Positions 1 through 6,524 of a stretch of 13,042 nucleotides of DNA are shown here, one piece after another. Both the position numbers and the translations under genes were made by a program. Below the pieces are notes generated by a model. It did not search any database and was not told the origin of the DNA. It saw nothing but the letters and a program-made list of their open reading frames with translations. The DNA is taken from the NCBI GenBank assembly GCA_027858355.1, contig JAQICW010000324.1:1-13042 (forward strand). The letters are read 5' to 3'. Source of the DNA: Desulfobacula sp. (GTDB taxonomy: Bacteria > Desulfobacterota > Desulfobacteria > Desulfobacterales > Desulfobacteraceae). The stretch's first letter is position 1, and each line of letters opens with the position of its first letter.

Positions 1-340
1 CATTCCCTTCCGGCTTATCTTCAAGAATCAGGCCTGCAATGCCTAATTTTGCAAGCTTCTGGGAAGCATATCCGCCGGCATTACTCTCTTTGATACCTCC
101 GGTGAGCGGTGATTTTGCACCTGCTGACAGTCTGCCTGAATTGGCTGCAGGGGACCCTGTAAGCAGTCCCGGAGAAAAGATCAATTTGTTAAATTTTCCA
201 AGCGGACGACAGGTCGCCGGCACTTCATCAAGAATCATTTTGGATGTGAGCGCCCGACCTCCTAAACCTGCATAAGCTTCTGAAACTTCTTCAAACCCAA
301 AGGTTTTTTCTTTGGTGTTTATCCTTAAAAATTTTCCCAT
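1..340 (-). CDS. Aldehyde:ferredoxin oxidoreductase, N-terminal part (partial at window edge)
   Basis: The first 113 residues of a protein that runs off the left edge are visible. They match the N-terminal domain of the tungsten aldehyde:ferredoxin oxidoreductase (AOR) family. These are cytoplasmic enzymes that oxidise aldehydes to acids, or run in reverse, with ferredoxin, using a bis-pyranopterin tungsten cofactor and one [4Fe-4S] cluster. Seen: an AGLGGRALTSK segment (residues 24-34), then SPGLLTGSPAANSGRLSAGA (56-75), SPLTGG (77-82) and NAGGYASQKL, all typical of AOR_N, which contributes to cofactor binding. The cluster cysteines and catalytic domains lie outside the window. The ATG at 340-338 is preceded by GGAGG at good spacing, so the start is secure. 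It lies 34 bp behind the RtcB-like gene on the same strand, so the two are probably cotranscribed. Which AOR subtype (AOR, FOR, GOR or WOR-like) cannot be told from this part. Confidence 0.9.
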   Translation of the reverse strand, partial: MGKFLRINTKEKTFGFEEVSEAYAGLGGRALTSKMILDEVPATCRPLGKFNKLIFSPGLLTGSPAANSGRLSAGAKSPLTGGIKESNAGGYASQKLAKLGIAGLILEDKPEGN

Positions 341-374
341 TTTTTCCTCCTTGGCAAGGGTTAATAAAAAATAC

Positions 375-1556
375 TCATTTTCTTTTTTTTTGTCGTGTTT
401 TTCTGCCGGGTGGAGCCATTTTTACCATCTTAGGTTCAAAAGTTGCCACAATTTCAACAAGATCCTTTTGTTGATCCATGACATCTTCAATGTTTTTATA
501 TGCCATGGGTATCTCATCAAGTCCAGCAGAAATTAAGGTTATCTGCTTTTTTTGTAAAATATTCTGTAAATCTTTAAAGCTGAATAGTTTCATGGCAGCA
601 TTCCGGCTCATTTTCCGCCCGGCCCCGTGGGCTGCAGAACGTAAGGATTCCTCATTTCCAAGTCCCCGGACAATGAATCCTGGATCAGCCATCGATCCAG
701 GGATAATGCCCAGGATATCAATGTCCGCAGGAGTTGCCCCTTTGCGGTGAACAATCACCGACTGCAATCCGATTTTTTCTTTCCAGGCAAAATTATGAAG
801 GTTTTCTATTGTGGCAAGCGCTTTTTCGCTGATAAAGCCCAGTACAGCATCGTGGATAATTTCATGGTTGGCAGATGCATATCTCCCCATGAGTTCCATG
901 GCCTTGAAATATTCAATGCCTTCCTGCTTTTGTATGTCCAGCCAGGCCAGGTTATTCAATGGTTTACCAAGTTCAGGATGAAGCCTTTTTGCAAGACTTG
1001 AGTAATGGTCTGCTATTTTGGCACCCGCACCTCTGCTGCCTGAGTGGGTTAAAAATGCGATATATTCTCCAGATTTTAGCCCGATATCATCCCGGGGTAA
1101 GGTCAATTTGCCAAACTCTGCAAAATGATTTCCTGACCCACTGGTTCCCAATTGTTTATGGGCCTTGTCTTTTAATGATTTAACCACATGGCTGAATGCC
1201 CAGTCTTCATCCATGACAGGATGCTGCCTGGGACGTTTAAATTCTTCTCCCACGCCAAATTTTGTCTGGGTTTCAAGGGCCTGTCTAAAGATTTGTTTAT
1301 GGGTTTCATATTCCCTGAAAGGGATGGGAAGCACAGATAATTTCATGCGGCAGGCAATGTCAACTCCCACGGCATAGGGGATGACAGCATCCTTAACTGC
1401 CAGGACACCGCCGATAGGAAGCCCGTACCCCTTATGGGCATCCGGCATTAATGCGCCTTTGACCGCAATGGGAAGGCTTACAGCATCGTCCATTTGCGAT
1501 ATTGCGGCAGGATCGAGATCTTTTCCCCAAATGGTATATTTCGCCTTTTTTGTCAT
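375..1556 (-). CDS. rtcB: RtcB-family RNA ligase homologue (3'-phosphate RNA splicing ligase type)
   Basis: 393 residues, at the short end for RtcB. RtcB ligates RNA 2',3'-cyclic phosphate or 3'-phosphate ends to 5'-OH ends, using GTP and Mn2+ through a histidine-guanylate intermediate. The family's metal and catalytic landmarks are present in order: PDAHKGYGLPIGG (residues 38-50), GVDIACRM with the ligand Cys69 (64-71), GTSGSGNHF with His144 (137-145), THSGSRG with His171, ANHEIIHD with His231, VHRKGATPAD (269-279), and HGAGRKMSR with His310 as the presumed guanylated residue. The usual GVDIGCGM reads GVDIACRM here, which points to a divergent branch, so canonical ligase activity is likely but not certain. 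The C-terminus ends in a basic tail (GRKTRQKKRK). The ATG has no clear Shine-Dalgarno and starts 20 bp after the upstream regulator's stop, so translation may depend on coupling. No archease gene is visible nearby. Confidence 0.9.
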   Translation of the reverse strand: MTKKAKYTIWGKDLDPAAISQMDDAVSLPIAVKGALMPDAHKGYGLPIGGVLAVKDAVIPYAVGVDIACRMKLSVLPIPFREYETHKQIFRQALETQTKFGVGEEFKRPRQHPVMDEDWAFSHVVKSLKDKAHKQLGTSGSGNHFAEFGKLTLPRDDIGLKSGEYIAFLTHSGSRGAGAKIADHYSSLAKRLHPELGKPLNNLAWLDIQKQEGIEYFKAMELMGRYASANHEIIHDAVLGFISEKALATIENLHNFAWKEKIGLQSVIVHRKGATPADIDILGIIPGSMADPGFIVRGLGNEESLRSAAHGAGRKMSRNAAMKLFSFKDLQNILQKKQITLISAGLDEIPMAYKNIEDVMDQQKDLVEIVATFEPKMVKMAPPGRKTRQKKRK

Positions 1557-1576
1557 ATAGTTGTAGCTTTTTTAAC

Positions 1577-2299
1577 TTAAGAAAGACTGCCTGATTCTGA
1601 CAGCTCAAGAAGCCCTTCAAGGTCTTTAATTAAAATGGTTTTAGTCTGTACTTCAATATAAGAAGAGTCCATCATTTTTTTTAATATTCTGGAAACGGTT
1701 TCAGGCGTGGTGCCGATCAGGTTGGACAATTGAGCTTTTGAGATGGGAAGGACCACCTGGTTTTCGTTTTTCTGTTCTTTGGAAAGTGTGAGAATATAAG
1801 CTGCAAGCCTTGCGGGAACCTCTTTTAAACTCAAGTTTTCAATCTGCATGGTAAAGTCCCTAAGCCGCTTGGACAAATCTGCCAGCAGTATCATCCCCAG
1901 CCCTGGTGTTGCAGTGATCAAATCTACAAATTTATCCCTGGGAAGGAAAAGAATGACAGATTTTTCAAGGGCCATGGAAGAGGCTGGAAAATTTTTTCCT
2001 TCAAAAACCGGAACCTCGCCAAAGGTGTTGCCAGGACCATAAATATGAAGGATTTGCTCTTTACCCTCAAAGGAAAGTTTGAAAACTTTAATCTTTCCTT
2101 TTTCAACCATATAAAACCCGTCTCCCTTATCTCCTTCATGGAAGATCACCTCGCCTTTGTCAAATTTGAAAGTTGAGGCAATGGATGATATTTTTTCCAG
2201 GTGCTCATCGGACAGGCCTGAAAAAAGAGGGATTGTTTTTAAGTTTTTAATATTATACAATTCTCCAGTTAATGTTAGAAAAAAATTAAAAAACTTCAA
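1577..2299 (-). CDS. Crp/Fnr-family transcriptional regulator, HcpR-like
   Basis: 240 residues with a cyclic-nucleotide-binding-type beta-barrel (about 20-130), a dimerisation helix (about 130-165) and a Crp-type winged helix-turn-helix (about 165-232). The recognition helix reads TTPETVSRILKKM, with Glu200, Ser203 and Arg204 at the positions where E. coli FNR uses Glu209, Ser212 and Arg213 to read TTGAT half-sites. The protein has no cysteine, so it cannot carry an FNR-type Fe-S cluster. The phosphate-binding Arg-Ser of CRP is replaced (FPASS, residues 104-108), so classical cAMP binding is unlikely. It is divergent from hcp, as HcpR regulators of sulfate reducers and clostridia often are. 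HcpR proteins control hcp in response to nitrosative stress, and at least one binds haem. The first start in the frame is TTG at 2299 with a poor ribosome site. Family alignments would favour a start near residue 14-17, so the start is uncertain. It heads the leftward run with the RtcB and AOR genes. Confidence 0.88.
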   Translation of the reverse strand: MKFFNFFLTLTGELYNIKNLKTIPLFSGLSDEHLEKISSIASTFKFDKGEVIFHEGDKGDGFYMVEKGKIKVFKLSFEGKEQILHIYGPGNTFGEVPVFEGKNFPASSMALEKSVILFLPRDKFVDLITATPGLGMILLADLSKRLRDFTMQIENLSLKEVPARLAAYILTLSKEQKNENQVVLPISKAQLSNLIGTTPETVSRILKKMMDSSYIEVQTKTILIKDLEGLLELSESGSLS

Positions 2300-2330
2300 A
2301 CTCTAAAAAAATCAAAAAAAGTAAGATTAC

Positions 2331-2344
2331 TTGATCCAGATCAA
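2331..2344. promoter_or_regulatory. Perfect FNR/HcpR-type operator, TTGAT-N4-ATCAA
   Basis: TTGATCCAGATCAA matches the FNR-family consensus TTGAT-N4-ATCAA at every fixed position. The dyad extends one more pair to CTTGATC-CA-GATCAAG (2330-2345). It lies in the 129-bp region between the Crp/Fnr gene and hcp, and so could act on both. For hcp, the right half-site fills the -35 slot of the TATAAT promoter, as expected for an activator-dependent promoter, although its centre is about 5 bp closer to the -10 than in a standard class II FNR promoter. The divergent regulator has matching recognition-helix residues, so it is the first candidate to bind here. Confidence 0.75.
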
Positions 2345-2367
2345 GGATTTATATTCTTTTTTATAAT
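2339..2367 (+). promoter_or_regulatory. Probable hcp promoter
   Basis: A perfect TATAAT -10 lies at 2362-2367. Seventeen bases upstream, the -35 position (2339-2344, GATCAA) is a poor sigma-70 hexamer and coincides with the right arm of the FNR-type box. A perfect -10 with a weak -35 overlapped by an activator site suggests transcription that depends on the bound regulator. The start would fall near 2374, leaving a leader of roughly 55 nt before the hcp ATG. The transcription start is inferred. Confidence 0.5.
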
Positions 2368-2428
2368 TAGTTCACACCTGGATGTAATGATCAATTGTTC
2401 GTCAACCATAATATAAGGAGAAACTAAC

Positions 2429-4072
2429 ATGTTTTGTTTTCAATGTCAGGAAACAGCAAAAAACCAGGGATGCACCATTAAAGGTGTTTGTGGAAAAGAA
2501 AATGATACAGCTAATCTTCAGGATTTGTTGATCTATAATCTCAAAGGTATAAGTGTTATTGCAAGTGCTGCCCAGGCCCAGGGAGCAGCAACCCCCAGAG
2601 AGATAGGCCTGTTTGTTGCCCAGGCCCTTTTTACCACCATAACAAATACCAATTATAATGAAGAAAACTTAAGAGATTGGATTCAGCAGGCCCAGAAAGT
2701 CAAAAAAGAATTATTTGAAAGCGTGAAAGATAAATTGGGAACCAACCTTCACGAAAGCGCCACATGGTATTCAGATGATGTGACTTCCTTTAACGCCAAG
2801 GCTGAAACAGTGGGAGTTCTTGCAACGGAAAATGAGGATGTAAGATCCCTTCGTGAACTTCTTATAATAGGCTTAAAAGGGATTGCAGCTTATGCAGACC
2901 ATGCATCAGTCCTGGGGGTTGAAAAAGATGAAATTTATGATTTCCTGTTTAAAGCCCTTGCATCCACTACACAGGATCTTTCTGTAGATGAAATGGTAGG
3001 CATGGTCCTTAAGGCAGGTGAGGTGGCAGTAACAACCATGGCAGCCCTTGATGAAGCCAACACAACTGCCTATGGTCACCCGGAACTGACTGAAGTCAAT
3101 CTTGGCGTTGGATCAAACCCTGGAATACTGATCTCAGGTCATGATCTTAAAGATATGGAAGAGCTTTTAAAACAGACTGAAGGGACGGGAGTGGATGTAT
3201 ACACCCATGGTGAAATGCTTCCTGCCAATTATTATCCTGCTTTTAAAAAGTTTGCCCATCTTAAAGGCAATTACGGAAGTTCCTGGTGGCACCAAAATGC
3301 AGATTTTGAGTCCTTTAACGGCCCGATTCTCATGACCACCAACTGCATCGTTCCCATGAAAAGTAAAAATACTTACAAAGACAGGGTCTTTACCACTGGT
3401 GTGGTTTCCTATCCTGGTACACAGCATATTGCTGACAGAGTGAGCGGTGGATCCAAGGATTTTTCAGGGATTGTTGCTTTTGCCAAAACCTGCGATGCAC
3501 CAGTAGAGCTTGAAACCGGCAAAATTGTCGGTGGGTTTGCCCGCAACCAGGTATTAGCCCTGGCTGACAAAGTAGTTGATGCTGTAAAATCAGGTGCGAT
3601 CAAACGTTTTGTTGTCATGGCCGGCTGTGACGGCCGTCAAAAAGGAAGAAATTATTTTACTGAAGTTGCTGAAAAACTACCAAAAGATGCAGTAATTCTG
3701 ACTGCAGGATGTGCAAAATACAGGTACAATAAACTGGACTTGGGCGATATCGGCGGTATTCCAAGAGTGCTTGATGCAGGGCAGTGCAACGACTGCTATT
3801 CTCTGGCTGTGATCGCCCTTAAGCTCAAAGAGGTTTTTGAACTTGAAGATATCAATGATCTTCCCATTTCCTTTGATATTGGATGGTATGAGCAAAAGGC
3901 TGTAGCCGTTCTTCTGGCTCTTTTACACCTGGGTGTAAAAGGTATCCGTCTTGGGCCAACACTGCCGGCCTTTGTTTCACCAACTGTTTTGAACGTACTT
4001 GTTGAAAATTTTGATATTAAGCTTATTACAGAACCTGATGCTGATGTAGAAGCCATTATGCAGGGGAAATAA
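2429..4072 (+). CDS. hcp: Hydroxylamine reductase / hybrid cluster protein Hcp
   Basis: 547 residues, the full length of a class I Hcp (prismane protein). This is a cytoplasmic enzyme with a [4Fe-4S] cluster and a 4Fe-2S-2O hybrid cluster. Hcp reduces hydroxylamine to ammonia in vitro and is considered an NO reductase or S-nitrosylation factor in vivo. Seen: the N-terminal cluster motif C3-x2-C6-x8-C15-x5-C21, typical of anaerobes. The hybrid-cluster ligands are all present: His238 (SGHDL), Glu262 (HGEMLPA), Cys306 (TTNC), Cys400 (AGCDGR), Cys428 (AGCAKYRY), Cys453 (GQCNDC) and Glu488 (YEQKAV). The start is fixed by AAGGAG at 2415-2420, 8 nt before the ATG. It is divergent from the HcpR-like gene, with an FNR-type box between them, and is followed by co-directional Fe-S protein genes. 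No residue of either cluster is missing, so it should be functional. Confidence 0.98.
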   Translation: MFCFQCQETAKNQGCTIKGVCGKENDTANLQDLLIYNLKGISVIASAAQAQGAATPREIGLFVAQALFTTITNTNYNEENLRDWIQQAQKVKKELFESVKDKLGTNLHESATWYSDDVTSFNAKAETVGVLATENEDVRSLRELLIIGLKGIAAYADHASVLGVEKDEIYDFLFKALASTTQDLSVDEMVGMVLKAGEVAVTTMAALDEANTTAYGHPELTEVNLGVGSNPGILISGHDLKDMEELLKQTEGTGVDVYTHGEMLPANYYPAFKKFAHLKGNYGSSWWHQNADFESFNGPILMTTNCIVPMKSKNTYKDRVFTTGVVSYPGTQHIADRVSGGSKDFSGIVAFAKTCDAPVELETGKIVGGFARNQVLALADKVVDAVKSGAIKRFVVMAGCDGRQKGRNYFTEVAEKLPKDAVILTAGCAKYRYNKLDLGDIGGIPRVLDAGQCNDCYSLAVIALKLKEVFELEDINDLPISFDIGWYEQKAVAVLLALLHLGVKGIRLGPTLPAFVSPTVLNVLVENFDIKLITEPDADVEAIMQGK

Positions 4073-4080
4073 GAAAATTT

Positions 4081-4115
4081 AAAGCAGGTGCATGAAGTTA
4101 TCATGCACCTGCTTT
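4081..4115 (+). terminator. 15-bp perfect stem-loop after hcp (terminator, attenuator or mRNA-stabilising hairpin)
   Basis: AAAGCAGGTGCATGA (4081-4095) and TCATGCACCTGCTTT (4101-4115) are exact reverse complements around a 5-nt loop. The stem starts 8 bp after the hcp stop. There is no run of T after it (only TTTAATT), so it is not a textbook intrinsic terminator. It is better read as partial termination or as a 3' stabiliser that keeps hcp message above that of the downstream genes. Confidence 0.55.
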
Positions 4116-4145
4116 AATTGAAAAAAGTTTGCAAGGAGGTTTAAA

Positions 4146-4880
4146 ATGAAATGCCCGGGACAAGATACCCAATACTGGAATAAAGATGCCATCTTTGAAA
4201 CTAAATGCCCGGAATGTGGTCATCCCATGGAGTTCTTCAAGGATGATGCCACTCGAAGATGTGCAAACTGCAAGAAAAAAATTGTTAATCCCAAGATGGA
4301 TTTTGGCTGCGCTTCCTATTGTAAGTTTGCCGAGCAATGTCTTGGCGCCCTGCCTGAAGAGTTTATTGCCAAAAGAGACGATCTCTTAAAGGATCGGGTG
4401 GCCGTGGAAATGAAAAGATATCTTGGAACAGATTTTAAACGCATCGGGCATGCTGCAAAGGTTGCAAATTTTGCAGAAAAAATCGGGAAAAAAGAAAAAG
4501 CAAATCTTGCCGTGGTTCTTTGTGCGGCATATCTATATGATATTGGTGTAAAAAATGCCCTTGAAAAATATGGTTCCATTGAGCTTGAATATATGGAACA
4601 AGAGAGCCCTGAAGTGGCCAGAGAACTCATGGAAAAACTGGGAGCAAAAGAAGAATTGATCAATGAAGTCATTGATATCGTGGGACACCATAATCGTCCG
4701 GCAGAAGATGACAGTTTGAACCGTAAGGTTTTGCACGATGCTGACATGCTCACCCATATGGCAGCCTGTGAAAGGAAAAATGGTATTGATGATGAAGAAT
4801 TTAGCACTAAACTTGACAGGCTTTTTTTAACAAAATCCGGGAACGAGTTGGCAAAACAGGTGCTGATAGAAGCTAATTAG
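4146..4880 (+). CDS. Cysteine-rich zinc-ribbon/HD-domain protein with altered HD signature
   Basis: 244 residues. The N-terminal third is cysteine-rich: Cys3, a ribbon-like pair C21-PE-C24 and C39-AN-C42, then C55-x3-C59-x5-C65. It could bind zinc or an Fe-S cluster. The rest (about 95-240) is an HD-type phosphohydrolase fold: His102 (GHAAKV), AAYLYDIG (128-134), GHHNRP (180-185) and LHDADML (196-202). The signature HD dyad is Tyr131-Asp132 (codon TAT, one base from CAT), so one expected metal ligand is missing and phosphohydrolase activity is doubtful. AAGGAGGT at 4133-4140, 5 nt before the ATG, fixes the start. Its place between hcp and a ferredoxin-like gene suggests a role linked to Hcp, such as cluster maturation, redox sensing or nucleotide signalling. 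This is inference from position, and the true function is unknown. Confidence 0.88.
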   Translation: MKCPGQDTQYWNKDAIFETKCPECGHPMEFFKDDATRRCANCKKKIVNPKMDFGCASYCKFAEQCLGALPEEFIAKRDDLLKDRVAVEMKRYLGTDFKRIGHAAKVANFAEKIGKKEKANLAVVLCAAYLYDIGVKNALEKYGSIELEYMEQESPEVARELMEKLGAKEELINEVIDIVGHHNRPAEDDSLNRKVLHDADMLTHMAACERKNGIDDEEFSTKLDRLFLTKSGNELAKQVLIEAN

Positions 4881-4889
4881 GAAATAATG

Positions 4890-4928
4890 TTGAATCATAA
4901 GCAAACCAAAAGAATGCTTATAATTCAA
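4890..4928 (+). repeat. Inverted repeat between the HD-domain and ferredoxin genes
   Basis: TTGAATCATAAGCA (4890-4903) and TGCTTATAATTCAA (4915-4928) form a 14-bp dyad with one mismatch around an 11-nt loop. It fills most of the 74-bp gap before the next start. It is AT-rich with no T-run, so it may be an RNA processing or stability hairpin, or an operator for an internal promoter. The sequence does not decide between these. Confidence 0.5.
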
Positions 4929-4954
4929 ATCAATATAGAATGAGGGGGACTATT

Positions 4955-5710
4955 ATGAAAGTGATGAGAAAAATAATCAAAATAGATGAAGAATTGTGTG
5001 ATGGCTGCGGAAACTGCGTGCTTGCATGTGCAGAAGGTGCGTTTCAAATTATAGATGGCAAGGCAAAAGTGTTTGCAGTTAAGTATTGTGATGGTTTAGG
5101 AGCCTGTATTGGCGACTGCCCCCAGGATGCTTTAAAAATTATAGAAAGAGAGGCAGATGATTTTGATGAAGAAGCTGTTGAAGAATTGTTAAAACAGCAG
5201 AAAACAGAAAAAAAAGTGACAGAATCCATTGCCTGTGGATGTCCTTCTACGACAATCAGTACATTTCCAACAGCAAGTGAAGGATCTTGTGATTGTGCCA
5301 ATAAACCAATCATACAGGCATCCGGGCAGACATCCGGCGGCACATCATGTCTCGGCCACTGGCCTGTTCAGATCAAACTGGTTCCGGCGGGCGCGCCTTT
5401 TCTCAAAGGCGCAGATCTGGTGATTGCAGCCGATTGTGTGCCTGTGGCCTATCCCTCCTTTCACGCAGATTTCTTAAAAGGAAATGCTGTGATGATAGGA
5501 TGCCCCAAATTTGATAATGCTGAAGAATATGTTGAAAAACTTTCCCAGGTATTTAAAGTGTCAGGGATCAAAAGTATCATATCTGTTGTCATGGAAGTGC
5601 CTTGCTGTTCTGCCATGCCGATAATTATTAAAAAGGCCCTTGAAAAAGCAGATGTTGATATCCCGCTTAAAGAAGTTGTGATCAGTCCCCGTGGAGAAAT
5701 TCTTTCATGA
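4955..5710 (+). CDS. Ferredoxin-like Fe-S protein linked to hcp
   Basis: 251 residues from the ATG at 4955, which has AGGGGGA (4943-4949) about 5 nt upstream. An in-frame ATG at 4940 sits on top of that ribosome site and is unlikely. The N-terminal ferredoxin domain (5-65) has one full cluster motif, C15-x2-C18-x2-C21-x3-C25. A second motif, C45-x5-C51-x3-C55-P, lacks the usual middle Cys (Leu48). An acidic/lysine-rich linker (66-90) follows, then CGCPS (94-98), CDC (112-114), and a C-terminal domain (about 130-251) with single cysteines at 132, 161 and 183 and the pair Cys217-Cys218. A ferredoxin-like gene (frdX) is known beside hcp in the HcpR regulon of sulfate reducers, and this is probably its counterpart. 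It may pass electrons to Hcp, the job of Hcr in enterobacteria. Its stop overlaps the next start (ATGA at 5707-5710), so the two are translationally coupled. Confidence 0.88.
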   Translation: MKVMRKIIKIDEELCDGCGNCVLACAEGAFQIIDGKAKVFAVKYCDGLGACIGDCPQDALKIIEREADDFDEEAVEELLKQQKTEKKVTESIACGCPSTTISTFPTASEGSCDCANKPIIQASGQTSGGTSCLGHWPVQIKLVPAGAPFLKGADLVIAADCVPVAYPSFHADFLKGNAVMIGCPKFDNAEEYVEKLSQVFKVSGIKSIISVVMEVPCCSAMPIIIKKALEKADVDIPLKEVVISPRGEILS

Positions 5711-6393
5711 AATGGTCTGAAGATGCAGACAGGGCCCTAAAAAAAACTCCTTTTTTTGTAAGGAAAAAAGTTAAAAGAAAAGTTGAAGATTTTGCTGAGC
5801 AAAAGGGAAAGACATCTGTTGAATTGTCAGATGTGAATGAATTGAAACAAAGTTTTCTTTCCAAAGGCGGGATGGAAAAAGAGATCAAAGGATATGAGGT
5901 TACCACATGCTTTGGAGGTGCCGGATGCCCGAATACTGCAAATTCATGCACCCAGCTTGCAAAGGATATTGAAGCAATTATTGAAAAAGAGGATATCCTT
6001 TCCTTTTTAAAACAGATAGTAAAAGGGGACCTAAAGTTCCATCACGAGTTCAGGGTTGCACTTTCCGATTGCCCCAATGCCTGCTCAAGGCCCCAGATCG
6101 TGGATATCGGTATAATTGGAGCAGTTCTTCCCGGGATTTTTGATGAAGCCTGCACCCTTTGCCGTGCCTGTGTGGATGTTTGTGATGAAAACGCAATAAG
6201 TATAGATGAAGAAAAGGTTAAACCTTTAATTGATAGTCATCAATGCCTTTATTGCGCAAAGTGTATACAGGCCTGTCCCACCGGAACTATTGAGGAAAAA
6301 GAAAAAGGCTTTCGTGTGATGCTTGGCGGAAATTGGGACGTCATCCCAGGCTTGCCATGGAAATTCCAGGAGTCCATACCAGGGACGAAGTAA
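5707..6393 (+). CDS. Small sirohaem sulfite/nitrite reductase-like protein, C-terminus lost by frameshift
   Basis: As read, 228 residues. The N-terminus (1-43) resembles the small PCP_red-type helical domain (WSEDADRALKKTPFFVR). Next comes the sirohaem-[4Fe-4S] signature C68-x5-C74 ... C122-PNA-C126, the C-x5-C/C-x3-C arrangement of sulfite and nitrite reductases. An inserted 2[4Fe-4S] ferredoxin module follows, C149-x2-C152-x2-C155-x3-C159 and C180-x2-C183-x2-C186-x3-C190-P. After LGG (206-208) the reading switches to a tail (NWDVIPGLP...) unlike the family. The -1 frame continues with KLGRHPRLA and a plausible 55-residue end to 6497, giving 263 residues. The probable cause is a one-base loss in the A-run at 6330-6332. 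All visible cofactor ligands lie before the break. It may reduce sulfite or nitrite in the cytoplasm; the substrate cannot be told. The gene is coupled to the ferredoxin-like gene by an ATGA overlap. Confidence 0.85.
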   Translation: MKWSEDADRALKKTPFFVRKKVKRKVEDFAEQKGKTSVELSDVNELKQSFLSKGGMEKEIKGYEVTTCFGGAGCPNTANSCTQLAKDIEAIIEKEDILSFLKQIVKGDLKFHHEFRVALSDCPNACSRPQIVDIGIIGAVLPGIFDEACTLCRACVDVCDENAISIDEEKVKPLIDSHQCLYCAKCIQACPTGTIEEKEKGFRVMLGGNWDVIPGLPWKFQESIPGTK

Positions 6394-6497
6394 TGCGCAT
6401 AGTTCAAAAATGCCTGAAATTTTATAAAGAAAAGTCTAAAAATGGTCAGAGATTTTCCCATATCCTCTCTTCAGTGGATCAGATTGTTCCTATATGA
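6330..6497 (+). pseudogene. Out-of-frame C-terminal part of the sirohaem protein
   Basis: Read from 6330, this stretch has no stop until TGA at 6495-6497 and encodes 55 residues. They begin KLGRHPRLAMEIPG, continue DEVMRIVQKCLKFYKEKS and end in RFSHILSSVDQIVPI. The first part joins smoothly to the MLGG at the end of the intact frame to give the family's usual GGKLGRHP. It has no start or ribosome site of its own, so it is the displaced end of the upstream gene rather than a separate gene. A sequencing error is possible. Confidence 0.75.
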
Positions 6498-6524
6498 GTG
6501 CCATCAGGAATTTTGAGGCTGGAA

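Noticed and set aside
4316..4807. Long open frame antisense to the HD-domain gene (163 codons)
   Set aside because: Serine-rich low-complexity translation, typical of the reverse of a lysine/glutamate-rich gene, with no motif or ribosome site.
4940..4954. ATG at 4940 as the start of the ferredoxin-like gene
   Set aside because: The following bases AGGGGGA are the ribosome site for the ATG at 4955, so the upstream ATG is probably not used.
6325..6335. Programmed -1 frameshifting in the sirohaem gene
   Set aside because: The frame-0 codons at the site (GGC GGA AAT T) do not form an X XXY YYZ slippery heptamer, and I see no strong stem just downstream. A deletion or read error is simpler.
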